Part shown: positions 47,805-57,229 of the stretch, piece after piece
Position numbering within the stretch: position 1 is the first letter of the stretch
Layout of the letters: every line of letters begins with the position of its first letter
Source: CAG-841 sp963656825
GTDB lineage: Bacteria > Bacillota > Clostridia > Oscillospirales > CAG-272
Direction: 5' to 3'
NCBI GenBank assembly: GCA_963656825.1
Contig: CAVKJG010000001.1
Span: 31,092 to 95,091, forward strand
Length of the DNA: 64,000 nt
Translations under genes and position numbers: made by a program
Notes under the pieces: model-generated
Database searches by the model: none
What the model saw: only the letters and a program-made list of their open reading frames with translations
Told to the model about the DNA's origin: nothing

Positions 47805-48293
47805 TTATTCCGCGGGAGCTTTTTTTATTACCTCAAACGATACAATATCAAAGATTTTCCCGTTTTTTTCCGCTCTGCACGGCAAAAGACTGCTTTTCGA
47901 TATATACACCGTTCCCTGCTCCGACACGCAAACATAAACGTCAGCTCCGCCCGGAGACTCTTTTGTCACCTTCCATACGCTACCGGTATCAAACCTGAAC
48001 GCTTCATATAAGGCAAGTATCGTCGGAGGAATACAGTCAAGCTTTATTTCAAGCCCCTCGGACAAAAGCACGGCGCAACCGTCTTTCGGTATATATACGG
48101 CGTCGCCCGCCGATATTTTCATTTCATCTCCGGATTTATTTACGGAATATTCCGTTCCGTCGCCGGATCTTATCACGGCGGAAAAATCTCCGCTTTCATA
48201 GCTTAAAAGCTCGCTCATATCCGGCGCCTGAGAGCATCCGCACAGCACCGTAAGTAGAAAAAGCAAAATTGTTATCGCCGTCGTTTTTTTCAA
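47805..48293 (-). CDS. Small lipoprotein of unknown function
   Basis: A 162-residue lipoprotein with signal peptide and lipobox TVLCGC (Cys about 18). The mature part is about 140 residues of beta-strand-like sequence (FSAVIRSGDGTEYSVNKSGDEMKISAGDAVYIP). I do not recognise the family; the strand order resembles DUF4367-like or LolA-like outer-face proteins. The start is TTG at 48293 after GGGGGTGAT; a longer frame to 48335 lacks a ribosome site. It probably shares a transcript with the DUF4830 gene. Confidence 0.7.
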   Translation of the reverse strand: MKKTTAITILLFLLTVLCGCSQAPDMSELLSYESGDFSAVIRSGDGTEYSVNKSGDEMKISAGDAVYIPKDGCAVLLSEGLEIKLDCIPPTILALYEAFRFDTGSVWKVTKESPGGADVYVCVSEQGTVYISKSSLLPCRAEKNGKIFDIVSFEVIKKAPAE

Positions 48294-48357
48294 AATATCA
48301 CCCCCGTTTTTTCGGACATAATGATGAATATGCACAGCTTCTTATCAATATTCTCAC

Positions 48358-48386
48358 TTGAAAAATCTTTCGGCATATGATACAAT
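48358..48386 (+). promoter_or_regulatory. Promoter of the nucleotidyltransferase gene
   Basis: TTGAAA (48358-48363), 17 bases, TACAAT (48381-48386). Confidence 0.7.
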
Positions 48387-48428
48387 ACCGATATACCATA
48401 AAAAATATCTGTCCGGAGGTTATTTATA

Positions 48429-49328
48429 ATGACGCTTGTCGTACTTGCAGCAGGAATGGGAAGCCGCTTCGGCGGCGTAAAACAGCTCACACCGCTTACC
48501 GAAAACGGAGAATTTGTAATAGACTTTACAGTGTTTGACGCGGTTCGTGCCGGATTTGACCGGATAATGTTTATAATAAGAGAAGAACACAGGAAAGCCT
48601 TTGACGATACGATAGGAGCAAGAATAAGAAACAGCGGAGTAAAGGTCGAATATGTGTATCAGACCTTTGCCCTGCCGGACGGCTTTACCTTCCACGAGGG
48701 AAGAAAAAAGCCGTGGGGAACTGCTCACGCCATAATGTGCGCGGGCAATGTCGGCGATAATTTCGGCGTCGTGAACGCAGACGACTTCTACGGCTATGAA
48801 ACCTTCCGATTGCTTTCGGATTTTCTCCGCACGGCAAAGGACGACGAAAAAGCCCATTACTGCTCGGTCGCATACAGGCTGGAAAATACTCTCAGTGAAA
48901 ACGGAACGGTTTCGCGCGGAATATGCAAAGCAAAGGACGGCTATCTTGTTTCGCTCGACGAAAAAACGAAGATAGAACGTCGCGGAGATATTGCCGTAAA
49001 CACTGAGGACGACGGCACACAGACCGAGCTTGCTCTCGACTGCACCGTTTCGATGAACTGCTTCGGCTTTACGCCGTCGTTTACGGGAAAGCTTGAAAAG
49101 CAGTTTGAGGAATTTCTCCGTAAAAACGAAAGCAACCTTTCAAAATGTGAGTTCTATCTTCCGTCGGCGGTCGAGGCGCTTATCGAAAACGGCGAATGCG
49201 ACGTAAAGCTTTATCGCTCCCCTGCCAAGTGGATGGGCGTGACATACCGCGAAGACAGCGAAGCTTTCTCGCGCTTTATAAAAGAACAGCGGTCGATCGG
49301 AAATTATCCCGATAAGCTTTGGAAATAA
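48429..49328 (+). CDS. Nucleotidyltransferase family protein (sugar-phosphate type)
   Basis: A 299-residue protein with LVVLAAGMGSRFGGVKQLTPL at the N-terminus, the glycine-rich nucleotide site of the NTP_transferase family, and a VVNADDFYG metal-binding Asp block near residue 118. KPWGTAHAIMCA is another conserved motif. Substrate and product are unknown; enzymes of this type make NDP-sugars or add nucleotides to small polar head groups. It is a single gene with promoter and strong terminator. ATG 48429 follows CGGAGG. Confidence 0.87.
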   Translation: MTLVVLAAGMGSRFGGVKQLTPLTENGEFVIDFTVFDAVRAGFDRIMFIIREEHRKAFDDTIGARIRNSGVKVEYVYQTFALPDGFTFHEGRKKPWGTAHAIMCAGNVGDNFGVVNADDFYGYETFRLLSDFLRTAKDDEKAHYCSVAYRLENTLSENGTVSRGICKAKDGYLVSLDEKTKIERRGDIAVNTEDDGTQTELALDCTVSMNCFGFTPSFTGKLEKQFEEFLRKNESNLSKCEFYLPSAVEALIENGECDVKLYRSPAKWMGVTYREDSEAFSRFIKEQRSIGNYPDKLWK

Positions 49329-49334
49329 CATACT

Positions 49335-49382
49335 CAAAAAGCGTTTCGTGCCTGAAAAAGCAAAGGCACGGAACGCTTTTTG
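49335..49382 (+). terminator. Terminator of the nucleotidyltransferase gene
   Basis: AAAAGCGTTTCGTGCCT pairs with AGGCACGGAACGCTTTT (one G-T or mismatch pair), followed by TTGTT. Confidence 0.85.
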
Positions 49383-49427
49383 TTACAAACGCAAAAAAAT
49401 TTTCTTAAAATATTATCAATTTGACGA

Positions 49428-49457
49428 TTGTATTTATATACACCCGTGTGATATAAT
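49428..49457 (+). promoter_or_regulatory. Possible promoter of the M6 protease gene
   Basis: TTGTAT (49428-49433), 18 bases, TATAAT (49452-49457), preceded by GTGTGA. Moderate -35 match. Confidence 0.5.
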
Positions 49458-49503
49458 TATTCAAACTTACAAATGAATTTTTATGTTTATTCAGGAGGAA
49501 ACC

Positions 49504-51861
49504 ATGCTTAAGAAAGCATTATCGGTTTTTGTGGCAGCTGTGCTTTTGCTTGCGGCAATTCCGATGGCGGCGTCAGCCGCCGATATGGCAGAGTACAACT
49601 ACTCGGAAATCAAAAAAGTATATGAGGGCTATACGCCCATTCCGCTTCTCGTAATAGTTATAAGCTTTGATGCGGACGGCGACGGAAAGGACGCTTACCT
49701 CGAAGGAAAAAGCACTACGGATTCAAGCTCGGATGCATATAAGGAGCAGTGGGCGCATTCCGAAGAATCCTATTGGGCGCAGTCACTGTTCGGTGACGAA
49801 GGCAACACGATGAAAAACTACTTCAAGCTTATGTCGCACGGCAACTTCTGGTGGGAGCCCGCCGAAGAAACCTACGGCGAAGAAAATAACGGCGTAGTCT
49901 ACGTAACGCTCAATATGCAGCATCCCGGCGTATCGGGAAGCGGAGCTCCGGCTACGGTCGGCAGCGCAAGAATTCCCGCAATAAACGAAGCCGCAAAATA
50001 TGTTGACTTTTCAAAATACGATAAAAACGGCGACGGTGTAATCACGTGGGACGAGCTTACGTTCCTTTACATCTGCGGCGGACGCAGCACAAAGTTCACG
50101 TCTTCTCCCGTCGGCAGCAGCGTCTGGGGTATTCACAGCTTCAAATCCGACAGCACAAGCTGGTCTACTGTGCAGGACGGAGTAACCCTTTGCAAAACGA
50201 AATATGTTGCGGTAGGCGAAATGCAGAACGACGGCGAACCGCTTTCATTCGGTTCAATAGCCCATGAGCTTGGTCACGTTCTCGGCGCGGATGACCTTTA
50301 TACTCTTAACGGCTACAAGTGGAACGGCGGTCCCGGCGAGCTTGCGCTTCAGGGCGGCGGCTCCGGAATAGGCAAGAACAAAGGCGCAAGAGCAGGAGAG
50401 GCGCCGGCAGCGATAGATCCCTATTATCTCATATATTACGGCTTTGAAACGCCCACAATCGCTTCGGACGGAACATACACTCTTTACTCACGCGAAAGCA
50501 CACAGGGCGATTACAACATTATCAGAGTAAACACGGCAAATCCGAATGAGTATTATCTTATAGAAAACAGATATACGGTAGACGCCTCGTCATATGACGC
50601 CATAGATACTTCCGCAAGAGGTATTCTTATCTGGCATATCGACCAGACCGTAATGGAATCCGGCGTACCGGTAGGCTACAAGGAGGGCTCGGCGCGAAAT
50701 CCCGGAATAGAAGACCTCAACCCCAGCGGAGCTCTTGCGTGGGGAAGCGGATCCGGCACTTTCGACTGTCACAACTACAAGTTCCTTGAAAGCCAGACAT
50801 GGTACACTCTTCTTACGGAAGAAGAAGCCGCAAACTTTAATCTTAAGATTGAGTTCCTTTCTGAAAAAGGCAACGAAATGGATATAAAAATCAGCGGCAC
50901 AATAGATGTACCCGTAACCTTCAAAGCGGGCACAACCACAACAATAGATACAATAACCCTTTCCGGCAGAGTTACCGAGCTCAACTGCGGAACGCTCAAC
51001 ATGATAACCGCAACGGTATCAAAAAACGCAGACGGTTCAAATCCCATTGCTACCGGATATATAAAGCCCGAGGAAACAGGCGTTTTCAGCTATGACTTCA
51101 CAGGTCTTGAAGAAAAATCGACATATTATGTCACGGTCACGGCAAAGGGCTCTAAGGGCGAATCGATAAAATCACTTAAAGCCTATACAAAAGCCACTCC
51201 GAAGGTCAGAACGGAGGATTACTCCGTATATCTCTACAAGGGAATGACAACCGCCAACAGACCTTACGAGGTAACCGTAAAGTGCGGACAGCCCCTCACA
51301 TACAGCTTCCCGATGACAAAGACTCTTGAAAAATTCGGCGGCTGGTATTACGATACCGAATACACGCAGGTCTACGATATGTCGTTTACAAAAACCGACT
51401 GCGAACCGATGTACCTCTATGCAAGATGGATCTTAAACGAAGAAGCGGTCACGCTCAACATCGTAGGTGCGAAATCGAAATACATGATATTCGCGGTAAA
51501 GGTCGGCGAATCGTTTGCCGAGCCCATCCTCGAAGACAACGACGGAAAAGCGTTTGTCGGCTGGTATCTCGATCCGCAGTACACACAGGAATACGACTTC
51601 TCGACTCCCACCTCGGAATCGGGCGAGCTTACAGTCTACGCAAAATGGGAAGGCGACGAACCCGCGCCCGTTGAAACAACGACAGAAACAACCACAACAG
51701 TAACAACAACCGAAGAAACGACAACCACGTCCGGAAGCACCTCAACCTCCGGCGAAAGCGCAGGCGGATGTAAATCCGTGGTAGGCGCAGGCGCTTCCAT
51801 CGCCGTCATATGCGTAATAGGCACGGCGCTTGCCCTCGGAAGAAAGAAAGAAGAACAATAA
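49504..51861 (+). CDS. M6 family metalloprotease with InlB-type repeats and C-terminal membrane anchor
   Basis: A 785-residue secreted protein with signal peptide (about 1-26). HELGHVLGADDLY (about 254) is the HExxHxxGxxD zinc motif of immune-inhibitor-A-type M6 peptidases. Two Ca-binding-like loops, DADGDGKD (about 46) and DKNGDGVITWDE (about 168), lie in the N-terminal part. A fibronectin-like stretch (about 475-565) precedes two InlB/Listeria-Bacteroides repeats (FGGWYYDTEYTQVYD and FVGWYLDPQYTQEYD), a Thr/Glu-rich linker and a membrane span ending in RKKEEQ. It probably digests proteins at the cell surface. ATG 49504 follows AGGAGG. Confidence 0.9.
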   Translation: MLKKALSVFVAAVLLLAAIPMAASAADMAEYNYSEIKKVYEGYTPIPLLVIVISFDADGDGKDAYLEGKSTTDSSSDAYKEQWAHSEESYWAQSLFGDEGNTMKNYFKLMSHGNFWWEPAEETYGEENNGVVYVTLNMQHPGVSGSGAPATVGSARIPAINEAAKYVDFSKYDKNGDGVITWDELTFLYICGGRSTKFTSSPVGSSVWGIHSFKSDSTSWSTVQDGVTLCKTKYVAVGEMQNDGEPLSFGSIAHELGHVLGADDLYTLNGYKWNGGPGELALQGGGSGIGKNKGARAGEAPAAIDPYYLIYYGFETPTIASDGTYTLYSRESTQGDYNIIRVNTANPNEYYLIENRYTVDASSYDAIDTSARGILIWHIDQTVMESGVPVGYKEGSARNPGIEDLNPSGALAWGSGSGTFDCHNYKFLESQTWYTLLTEEEAANFNLKIEFLSEKGNEMDIKISGTIDVPVTFKAGTTTTIDTITLSGRVTELNCGTLNMITATVSKNADGSNPIATGYIKPEETGVFSYDFTGLEEKSTYYVTVTAKGSKGESIKSLKAYTKATPKVRTEDYSVYLYKGMTTANRPYEVTVKCGQPLTYSFPMTKTLEKFGGWYYDTEYTQVYDMSFTKTDCEPMYLYARWILNEEAVTLNIVGAKSKYMIFAVKVGESFAEPILEDNDGKAFVGWYLDPQYTQEYDFSTPTSESGELTVYAKWEGDEPAPVETTTETTTTVTTTEETTTTSGSTSTSGESAGGCKSVVGAGASIAVICVIGTALALGRKKEEQ

Positions 51862-51870
51862 CGTTAATGC

Positions 51871-51898
51871 GAATGCCGTCCTCAAAAAGACGGCATTC
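51871..51898 (+). terminator. Hairpin after the M6 protease gene
   Basis: GAATGCCGTC (51871-51880) pairs with GACGGCATTC (51889-51898); only an AT-rich tail follows, so termination may be partial. Confidence 0.6.
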
Positions 51899-51931
51899 AT
51901 ATTATAAAAATTTTTATTTGGAGGGAACAAA

Positions 51932-53899
51932 ATGAAGAAGATTTTTTCGCTCATCATCGCAACGGCAATGCTTTGCTCGGTAGTATCTCTCATTTCCTGC
52001 TCAGGCGGAAATTCGGAAACAACCGAACAGACATCAACCATAGGTCAGACAACATCGTCTGCTACATCGTCTCAGACCGAGACAACTACGAAAGCCGAAA
52101 CCACAACATCGGAAACTACAACATCGACGGAAACCACTCCGGCAGAAACCACAACCACAGCAAAACCCATAATTGAAAAGCCGGCTATCCTTCCGGAAGG
52201 CAAAACGCTTAAAGTCCTTGCCATCGGAAACAGCTTCTCGGTTGACGGTATGGAGTACATCTACGGCATAGCAAAAAGCGCAGGCTACACAGACATAGTT
52301 CTCGGCAATCTCTATATCGGCGGATGCGCGCTGAGCACACACGACAGCAACGCAAAAAACAACTCCGCCGCATATGAATTTTTCATAAACACCGACGGAA
52401 AATGGACTTCGACCAAAGGTACAACTCTTGCAAAAGGTCTTGCGTATACCGATTGGGACTGCATATCGCTTCAACAGGCAAGTGGTTACAGCGGCATCGG
52501 AAGCTCGTTTGAGCCGTCGCTCACAAGCCTTATAAATTATGTAAAGAAGGCTTGCCCGAGCGCAAAGCTCGTATGGCATATGACATGGGCATATCAGGGA
52601 AATTCCGGACACAGCGATTTCGCAAAATACGGGCTGAATCAAAACACAATGTATACCGCCATAGCATCGACCGCGCAGAAATATGTCCTTGAAGCGCACG
52701 GAAACGATTTTTCCGGAATAATACCCTCCGGTACGGCTATACAGAATCTGCGCACAAGCTTCTTCGGCGATACAATCACGCGCGACGGATATCATCTTTC
52801 TTATGATGTAGGAAGATACACGGCTGCACTCGCATGGTTCAAAACGCTTACAGGCGCAGATCTTGACAGCGTAACATATATCCCGGTCGATTACGGCTAT
52901 ACTTTCGGCGAAAAGACAGTCCTTGCGGCAAAGGAAGCTGTAAACTATGCTTGTTCATATCCGTTTGAAGTAACCGAATCGACATATGTAAACGATGCAA
53001 TCACAAGTAAAGCGCAGAAGGAAGCCGACCTTTCAAATCTCGGCCTTGATCCCGACAAATATATGTCCCTTGAGCTTGATATAGTTCCCTACGGATACTA
53101 CTACTCAAGAGTAGGCGACACCATGATAAGCAAGCTCGGCGGCTCGACAGAAAACGAAGTAAATCAGTTTGCGGCTTCCCGCATCATACCTAAAAATGAT
53201 ATTCCGGCAGGCTCTGTCATCGTGCTTGACGAAGGGTATCAGTACCGTCCGGAAGGGTGGACCGCGGTCGGCTCAAGAACGCCGTCATATAAGCGCCCTG
53301 CGGAAACGACCAAATCCGTGGTATATGTCACTGCCGGATGGCATGATAACTTTGCGATCCGCGCATTCAACGTATCAAAGGCAGGAAATCCCACACTTTC
53401 CGATGAAGAAATGCAACAGCTTAAGGATGTTATCCGCGTATATGTGCCGAAACCCGAAAAGGCTACGGAGGTAAACCCTGACGACATAGATTTCTCAAAA
53501 TACACAAAGCTTGATCTCGGCATAACATATTATGCTTATTACAACTCGACAAGCTCAAATCCAGGAAAGCTTTACAGCAAAGCGGCGGGCGACACACAGG
53601 CAAATCTCAATCAGTTCGCTGCCACAAAAATTTTCTCAAAAGATGACATTCCGGTAGGATCGATAATCGTTATAAAGGAAGGCTATCAGTACCGTCCTGA
53701 CGCTTGGACAGCTTTGAACAAAGTTACAAGCACGCGACCGACAAACGTTACCGTAAATACCGTCAAGGTAGACGAACGCTGGTGGGGCTCATTTAACTAC
53801 CGTGCGTTCAATATTGCAAAAATGGGCAACCCATCCCTTTCGGATTCCGAAATGAAAGCCCTTTCCGATGTGCTTACAATATACGTTCCAAACAAATAA
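51932..53899 (+). CDS. DUF4886 (SGNH-like) lipoprotein with two ~125-residue tandem repeats
   Basis: A 655-residue lipoprotein. Lipobox SLISCSG (Cys about 17), then a Thr/Glu-rich linker to about residue 85. The DUF4886 domain (about 88-350) starts with LKVLAIGNSFSVDGMEY, a GNSFS Ser motif, and has RDGYHLSYDVGRYTAALAWF near 285, the DxxH motif of SGNH hydrolases. Two related repeats follow (about 366-515 and 528-655), each with LDI.. or LGI.. start, NQFAA, IPxGSxIVxxEGYQYRPxxWTA and RAFN. Probably a surface esterase; the repeats are not known to me. ATG follows GGAGGG. Confidence 0.83.
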   Translation: MKKIFSLIIATAMLCSVVSLISCSGGNSETTEQTSTIGQTTSSATSSQTETTTKAETTTSETTTSTETTPAETTTTAKPIIEKPAILPEGKTLKVLAIGNSFSVDGMEYIYGIAKSAGYTDIVLGNLYIGGCALSTHDSNAKNNSAAYEFFINTDGKWTSTKGTTLAKGLAYTDWDCISLQQASGYSGIGSSFEPSLTSLINYVKKACPSAKLVWHMTWAYQGNSGHSDFAKYGLNQNTMYTAIASTAQKYVLEAHGNDFSGIIPSGTAIQNLRTSFFGDTITRDGYHLSYDVGRYTAALAWFKTLTGADLDSVTYIPVDYGYTFGEKTVLAAKEAVNYACSYPFEVTESTYVNDAITSKAQKEADLSNLGLDPDKYMSLELDIVPYGYYYSRVGDTMISKLGGSTENEVNQFAASRIIPKNDIPAGSVIVLDEGYQYRPEGWTAVGSRTPSYKRPAETTKSVVYVTAGWHDNFAIRAFNVSKAGNPTLSDEEMQQLKDVIRVYVPKPEKATEVNPDDIDFSKYTKLDLGITYYAYYNSTSSNPGKLYSKAAGDTQANLNQFAATKIFSKDDIPVGSIIVIKEGYQYRPDAWTALNKVTSTRPTNVTVNTVKVDERWWGSFNYRAFNIAKMGNPSLSDSEMKALSDVLTIYVPNK

Positions 53900-53902
53900 C
53901 CC

Positions 53903-53934
53903 CATAAAAGCGGCGATTTTCGCCGCTTTTATTT
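53903..53934 (+). terminator. Terminator of the DUF4886 gene
   Basis: ATAAAAGCGGCGA, loop TTT, TCGCCGCTTTTAT followed by TTTTATTT. Confidence 0.85.
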
Positions 53935-53944
53935 TTATTTTCTA

Positions 53945-53973
53945 TTGTCATTTCAAAGGTCGTGTGATATAAT
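53945..53973 (+). promoter_or_regulatory. Promoter of the GH38 operon
   Basis: TTGTCA (53945-53950), 17 bases, TATAAT (53968-53973). Confidence 0.75.
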
Positions 53974-54020
53974 GACTTTTGTAACAATAAAACTCCGTTA
54001 TCGGAGAAAGGATAATTATA

Positions 54021-56516
54021 ATGAACAATCTTCATCTTATATGCAACGCGCATATAGATCCCGTATGGCTTTGGGAAATAGAAGAAGGCGTTGCCGAAAC
54101 GCTTTCGACCTTCCGCGTAGCCGCAGACTTCTGCGATGATTACGACGGCTTTATATTCTGTCACAACGAATCGATGCTTTACGAATGGGTTGAAAAGAAC
54201 GATCCCGTTCTTTTCGGCAGAATAGTCCGCCTTGTAAAAGAAGGTAAGTGGCACATAATGAGCGGCTGGTATCTTCAGCCCGACTGCAATATTCCCTGCG
54301 GAGAAAGCTTTGTACGTCAGATACTCGCCGGAAGATATTATTTCCTTGAAAAGTTCGGCGTTGAGCCGAGAACAGCCATAAATTTTGACGCCTTCGGTCA
54401 TTCGCGCGGACTTGTTCAGATAATGAAAAAATCAGGCTACGATTCATATATTTTCTGCCGTCCCGAGCCGGATATGCTCGACCTCCCCTCCGATACCTTC
54501 AACTGGGTGGGATTTGACGGCTCGAAGATCGCATGCTGTCGCGCATACAATTCATACGAATCGCACAGAGGCGAGGCAGACGAAAAGATAAAAGGCTGGA
54601 TGGAGCTTCATCGCGGCAAGAAAGTGGGCATGGTGCTGTGGGGCATAGGCGATCACGGCGGCGGTCCGTCCAGAATAGATCTTCAAAAGATTGAAGAGCT
54701 GAAAAAGGACGAAAAGGAATTCAATCTTATTCATTCGACGCCCGAAGCCTTCTTTGACGAGCTTGCAAAATCCGGAGAAGAGCTCCCCGATTACAGCGGA
54801 CTTATGAACCCTCGCTATACGGGCTGCTATACCACAATGATGCGTACAAAGCAGATTCATCGCAGGCTTGAAAACGAACTTTATATGACGGAAAAAATGT
54901 CCGCGCACGCACTTATGGCAGACGTTTCGGATTATCCTTCCGAAGCCATTGAAAAAGCCACAAAGGACCTTATGCTCGTGGAATTTCACGATATTCTTCC
55001 CGGCTCGGCGATAGAACCCGTCGGCGAATATGCTCAAGCGGTTGCCGGTCACGGACTTACCGAGCTTCGCCCCGAAAAGATAAAAGCATTCCTTGCGCTC
55101 TGCTCCGACAAGGCGAAAGCCGAGGACGGCACAATTCCCGTTTTCGTTTACAATCCGCATCCGTATGAGGTCGATGAAACGGTTGAGGTGGAATTCCAGC
55201 TTCCCGATCAGAACAAAAATCCCGCGCTTTATTCCGTGCCTCACGTTTACAGCGGCGGCGTCGAAATACCTTGTCAGCGCGAACACGAAATGTCGAACTT
55301 CAATGTCGATTGGCGTATAAAGACGGTATTCTTTGCAAAGCTTCCCGCAGGAACTATGAGCCGCTTCGATATAAAAATGGTGCTTTGCGAAAATCCCGAG
55401 CCGCCGCTTCAGCCCGAGGGCGATAAATTCGTATGGGACAACGGAAAGATGAAGATCACCGTAAACCTTAAAACCGGTCTTATAGACGGATACGAGGCAG
55501 ACGGCAAGGTCGGACTCGGAAAAGATTCTCTCCGTCCGCTTGTAATAAAGGACGACGAAAACTCATGGGCGCACAAGGAAAAAGCATTCCGTGGCGTCAA
55601 GGGCGAATTTACTTTGATGGACGAAGAAAAAGCAGCCGAATTTTCGGGAATAATAAACGGTAACCGTCCTCATTCCGTCCGTATAATCGAAGACGGCGCC
55701 GTGCGTACCGTCGTCGAGGCGCTTTTCTCCTATCACGACTCATTCCTTGCAAGAAGATACTACTTCCCGAAGAACTCCTCCGAATTTACCGTAAAGGATA
55801 AAGTCTACTGGAACGAAAAAATGACGATGCTAAAGCTTTCGCTAAATACCGTCTGCGGCGATACGTTCATAGGTCAGACGGCATACGGCAGTGAAAACCT
55901 TCTTACAAACGGCGACGAAATGGTAAGCCAGAAATGGAACCTTGTTTCCGACGGCAAAACCGCGCTAACTGTTGTGAACAGCAGCACTTACGGCTCCGAT
56001 TACAAGGACGGCGAGCTTCGCATAACGTGCCTGCGTTCACCTGGCTATTCCGCCGGAAAGAGCGACTTCTCTGTCCGCAAGCCTTATATAATGGAGCAGG
56101 ATCGCTTCTCCCCGTTTATAGATCAGGGCGAGCATGACTTTACGTTCACCGTAAAAGTCGGCGACGACAGCGAAAGAAAAGCTCACATAGAGCGTGAAAG
56201 CGCTGTGCTTGCCGAAGCTCCTATGGCGCTTTCGTTCTTCCCCACAGGCTGTGCAAAAGAAAAAGAAAACACTATAAAACCCTTTGCCTCGCTTTCGGAC
56301 GACGTTATAACTCTCGCCGTTTTCAAGAAAGCCGAAAGAGGAAACGACTTCATTATCCGTTTGTTCAATCCGACATCCGAAGTGCGCAAGACAGTTCTTA
56401 CGCTTCCCGCAATAGGCTTTGAAAAAGAATTTACACTCGGCGCATACGAAATAAAAACGCTCCGTATAAATCTTTCCACAAAAGAAGTGAAAGAGGTTTC
56501 GCTCACAGAAAAATAA
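54021..56516 (+). CDS. Glycoside hydrolase family 38 alpha-mannosidase
   Basis: An 831-residue enzyme. ICNAHIDPVWLWE holds the zinc His-Asp pair, INFDAFGHSRGL near 122 the catalytic nucleophile Asp, and TGCYTTMMRTKQIHRRLENELYMTEKM near 270 the family central helix. Beta-sandwich domains fill the C-terminal half. No signal peptide: it acts in the cytoplasm on imported mannosides. It starts a three-gene operon with an FSA-type aldolase and a sugar epimerase, suggesting mannose or related sugar use. The exact linkage cannot be told. Confidence 0.93.
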   Translation: MNNLHLICNAHIDPVWLWEIEEGVAETLSTFRVAADFCDDYDGFIFCHNESMLYEWVEKNDPVLFGRIVRLVKEGKWHIMSGWYLQPDCNIPCGESFVRQILAGRYYFLEKFGVEPRTAINFDAFGHSRGLVQIMKKSGYDSYIFCRPEPDMLDLPSDTFNWVGFDGSKIACCRAYNSYESHRGEADEKIKGWMELHRGKKVGMVLWGIGDHGGGPSRIDLQKIEELKKDEKEFNLIHSTPEAFFDELAKSGEELPDYSGLMNPRYTGCYTTMMRTKQIHRRLENELYMTEKMSAHALMADVSDYPSEAIEKATKDLMLVEFHDILPGSAIEPVGEYAQAVAGHGLTELRPEKIKAFLALCSDKAKAEDGTIPVFVYNPHPYEVDETVEVEFQLPDQNKNPALYSVPHVYSGGVEIPCQREHEMSNFNVDWRIKTVFFAKLPAGTMSRFDIKMVLCENPEPPLQPEGDKFVWDNGKMKITVNLKTGLIDGYEADGKVGLGKDSLRPLVIKDDENSWAHKEKAFRGVKGEFTLMDEEKAAEFSGIINGNRPHSVRIIEDGAVRTVVEALFSYHDSFLARRYYFPKNSSEFTVKDKVYWNEKMTMLKLSLNTVCGDTFIGQTAYGSENLLTNGDEMVSQKWNLVSDGKTALTVVNSSTYGSDYKDGELRITCLRSPGYSAGKSDFSVRKPYIMEQDRFSPFIDQGEHDFTFTVKVGDDSERKAHIERESAVLAEAPMALSFFPTGCAKEKENTIKPFASLSDDVITLAVFKKAERGNDFIIRLFNPTSEVRKTVLTLPAIGFEKEFTLGAYEIKTLRINLSTKEVKEVSLTEK

Positions 56517-56537
56517 ATTCGAAAGGACCTTACAGCT

Positions 56538-57215
56538 TTGAAATTATTTCTTGACTCCGCCGATCCGGAAAAAATAAAGCACGCGCTTGACTTTTATCCG
56601 ATTTGCGGCGTAACGACAAATCCGACGATAATATCACGTCAGAAAGCGGAGCTTCTTCCGCTCCTGAAAGAGCTTCGCGAGATCACGAAAGGAAAGCTTC
56701 TGTTCGTTCAGGCAACGGCTGAAGACTCCGACGCCATAGTGCGCGAGGCGCATATGATATGCGAGGCTCTCGGCGGGAATATCTGCATAAAGATACCTGC
56801 GACGAAAGAAGGTCTCCGTGCGATAAAGCTTCTTTCGGCGGAGAATATCAGCACAACCGCAACCGCCGTATATACAGTGGGACAGGCTATGCTCTGTGCG
56901 GCAGCAGGTGCCGATTATGTTGCGCCGTATATGAGCCATATAGACAATCTTTGTCTTGATTCCGCCGAAATCGCCGGAAATATGGAAAAGCTTTTCCGCG
57001 AGCATTACCCGAAAACCCATGTCCTTGCGGCAAGCTTTCGCGTAGCGGAACAGATAATCCGCGCCGCTCTCTGCGGCGTCGGAGCGTTCACCGTCACGCC
57101 CGAAATGCTGCCCGTGCTTATTTCAAGCAGCGACACAGCTGCGGAGCTTGAATCATTCAAGGCAAACTGGTCAGCCGTTTACGGCGAAAAATCCGTCGGC
57201 GACCTTATAAGATAA
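56538..57215 (+). CDS. Transaldolase/fructose-6-phosphate aldolase-like protein
   Basis: A 225-residue TIM-barrel enzyme. MKLFLDSADPEKIKHAL, GVTTNPTIISR and ICIKIPATKEGLRAIKLL (catalytic Lys) match the small FSA/TalC branch of the transaldolases. The start is TTG at 56538 after AAAGGA. It may split or form ketose phosphates released by the neighbouring sugar enzymes. Transaldolase and FSA activity cannot be told apart here. Confidence 0.88.
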   Translation: MKLFLDSADPEKIKHALDFYPICGVTTNPTIISRQKAELLPLLKELREITKGKLLFVQATAEDSDAIVREAHMICEALGGNICIKIPATKEGLRAIKLLSAENISTTATAVYTVGQAMLCAAAGADYVAPYMSHIDNLCLDSAEIAGNMEKLFREHYPKTHVLAASFRVAEQIIRAALCGVGAFTVTPEMLPVLISSSDTAAELESFKANWSAVYGEKSVGDLIR

Positions 57216-57229
57216 CAAAGGAGAACATC

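Noticed and set aside
51030..51050. A GGTTCAAATC string like a tRNA T-arm
   Set aside because: It is inside the M6 protease gene and no acceptor stem or other arms can be formed around it.
52034..52795. A 253-codon Cys/Ser-rich minus-strand frame
   Set aside because: It is the complement of the Thr-rich linker and DUF4886 domain; the Cys and Ser runs reflect the repeat.
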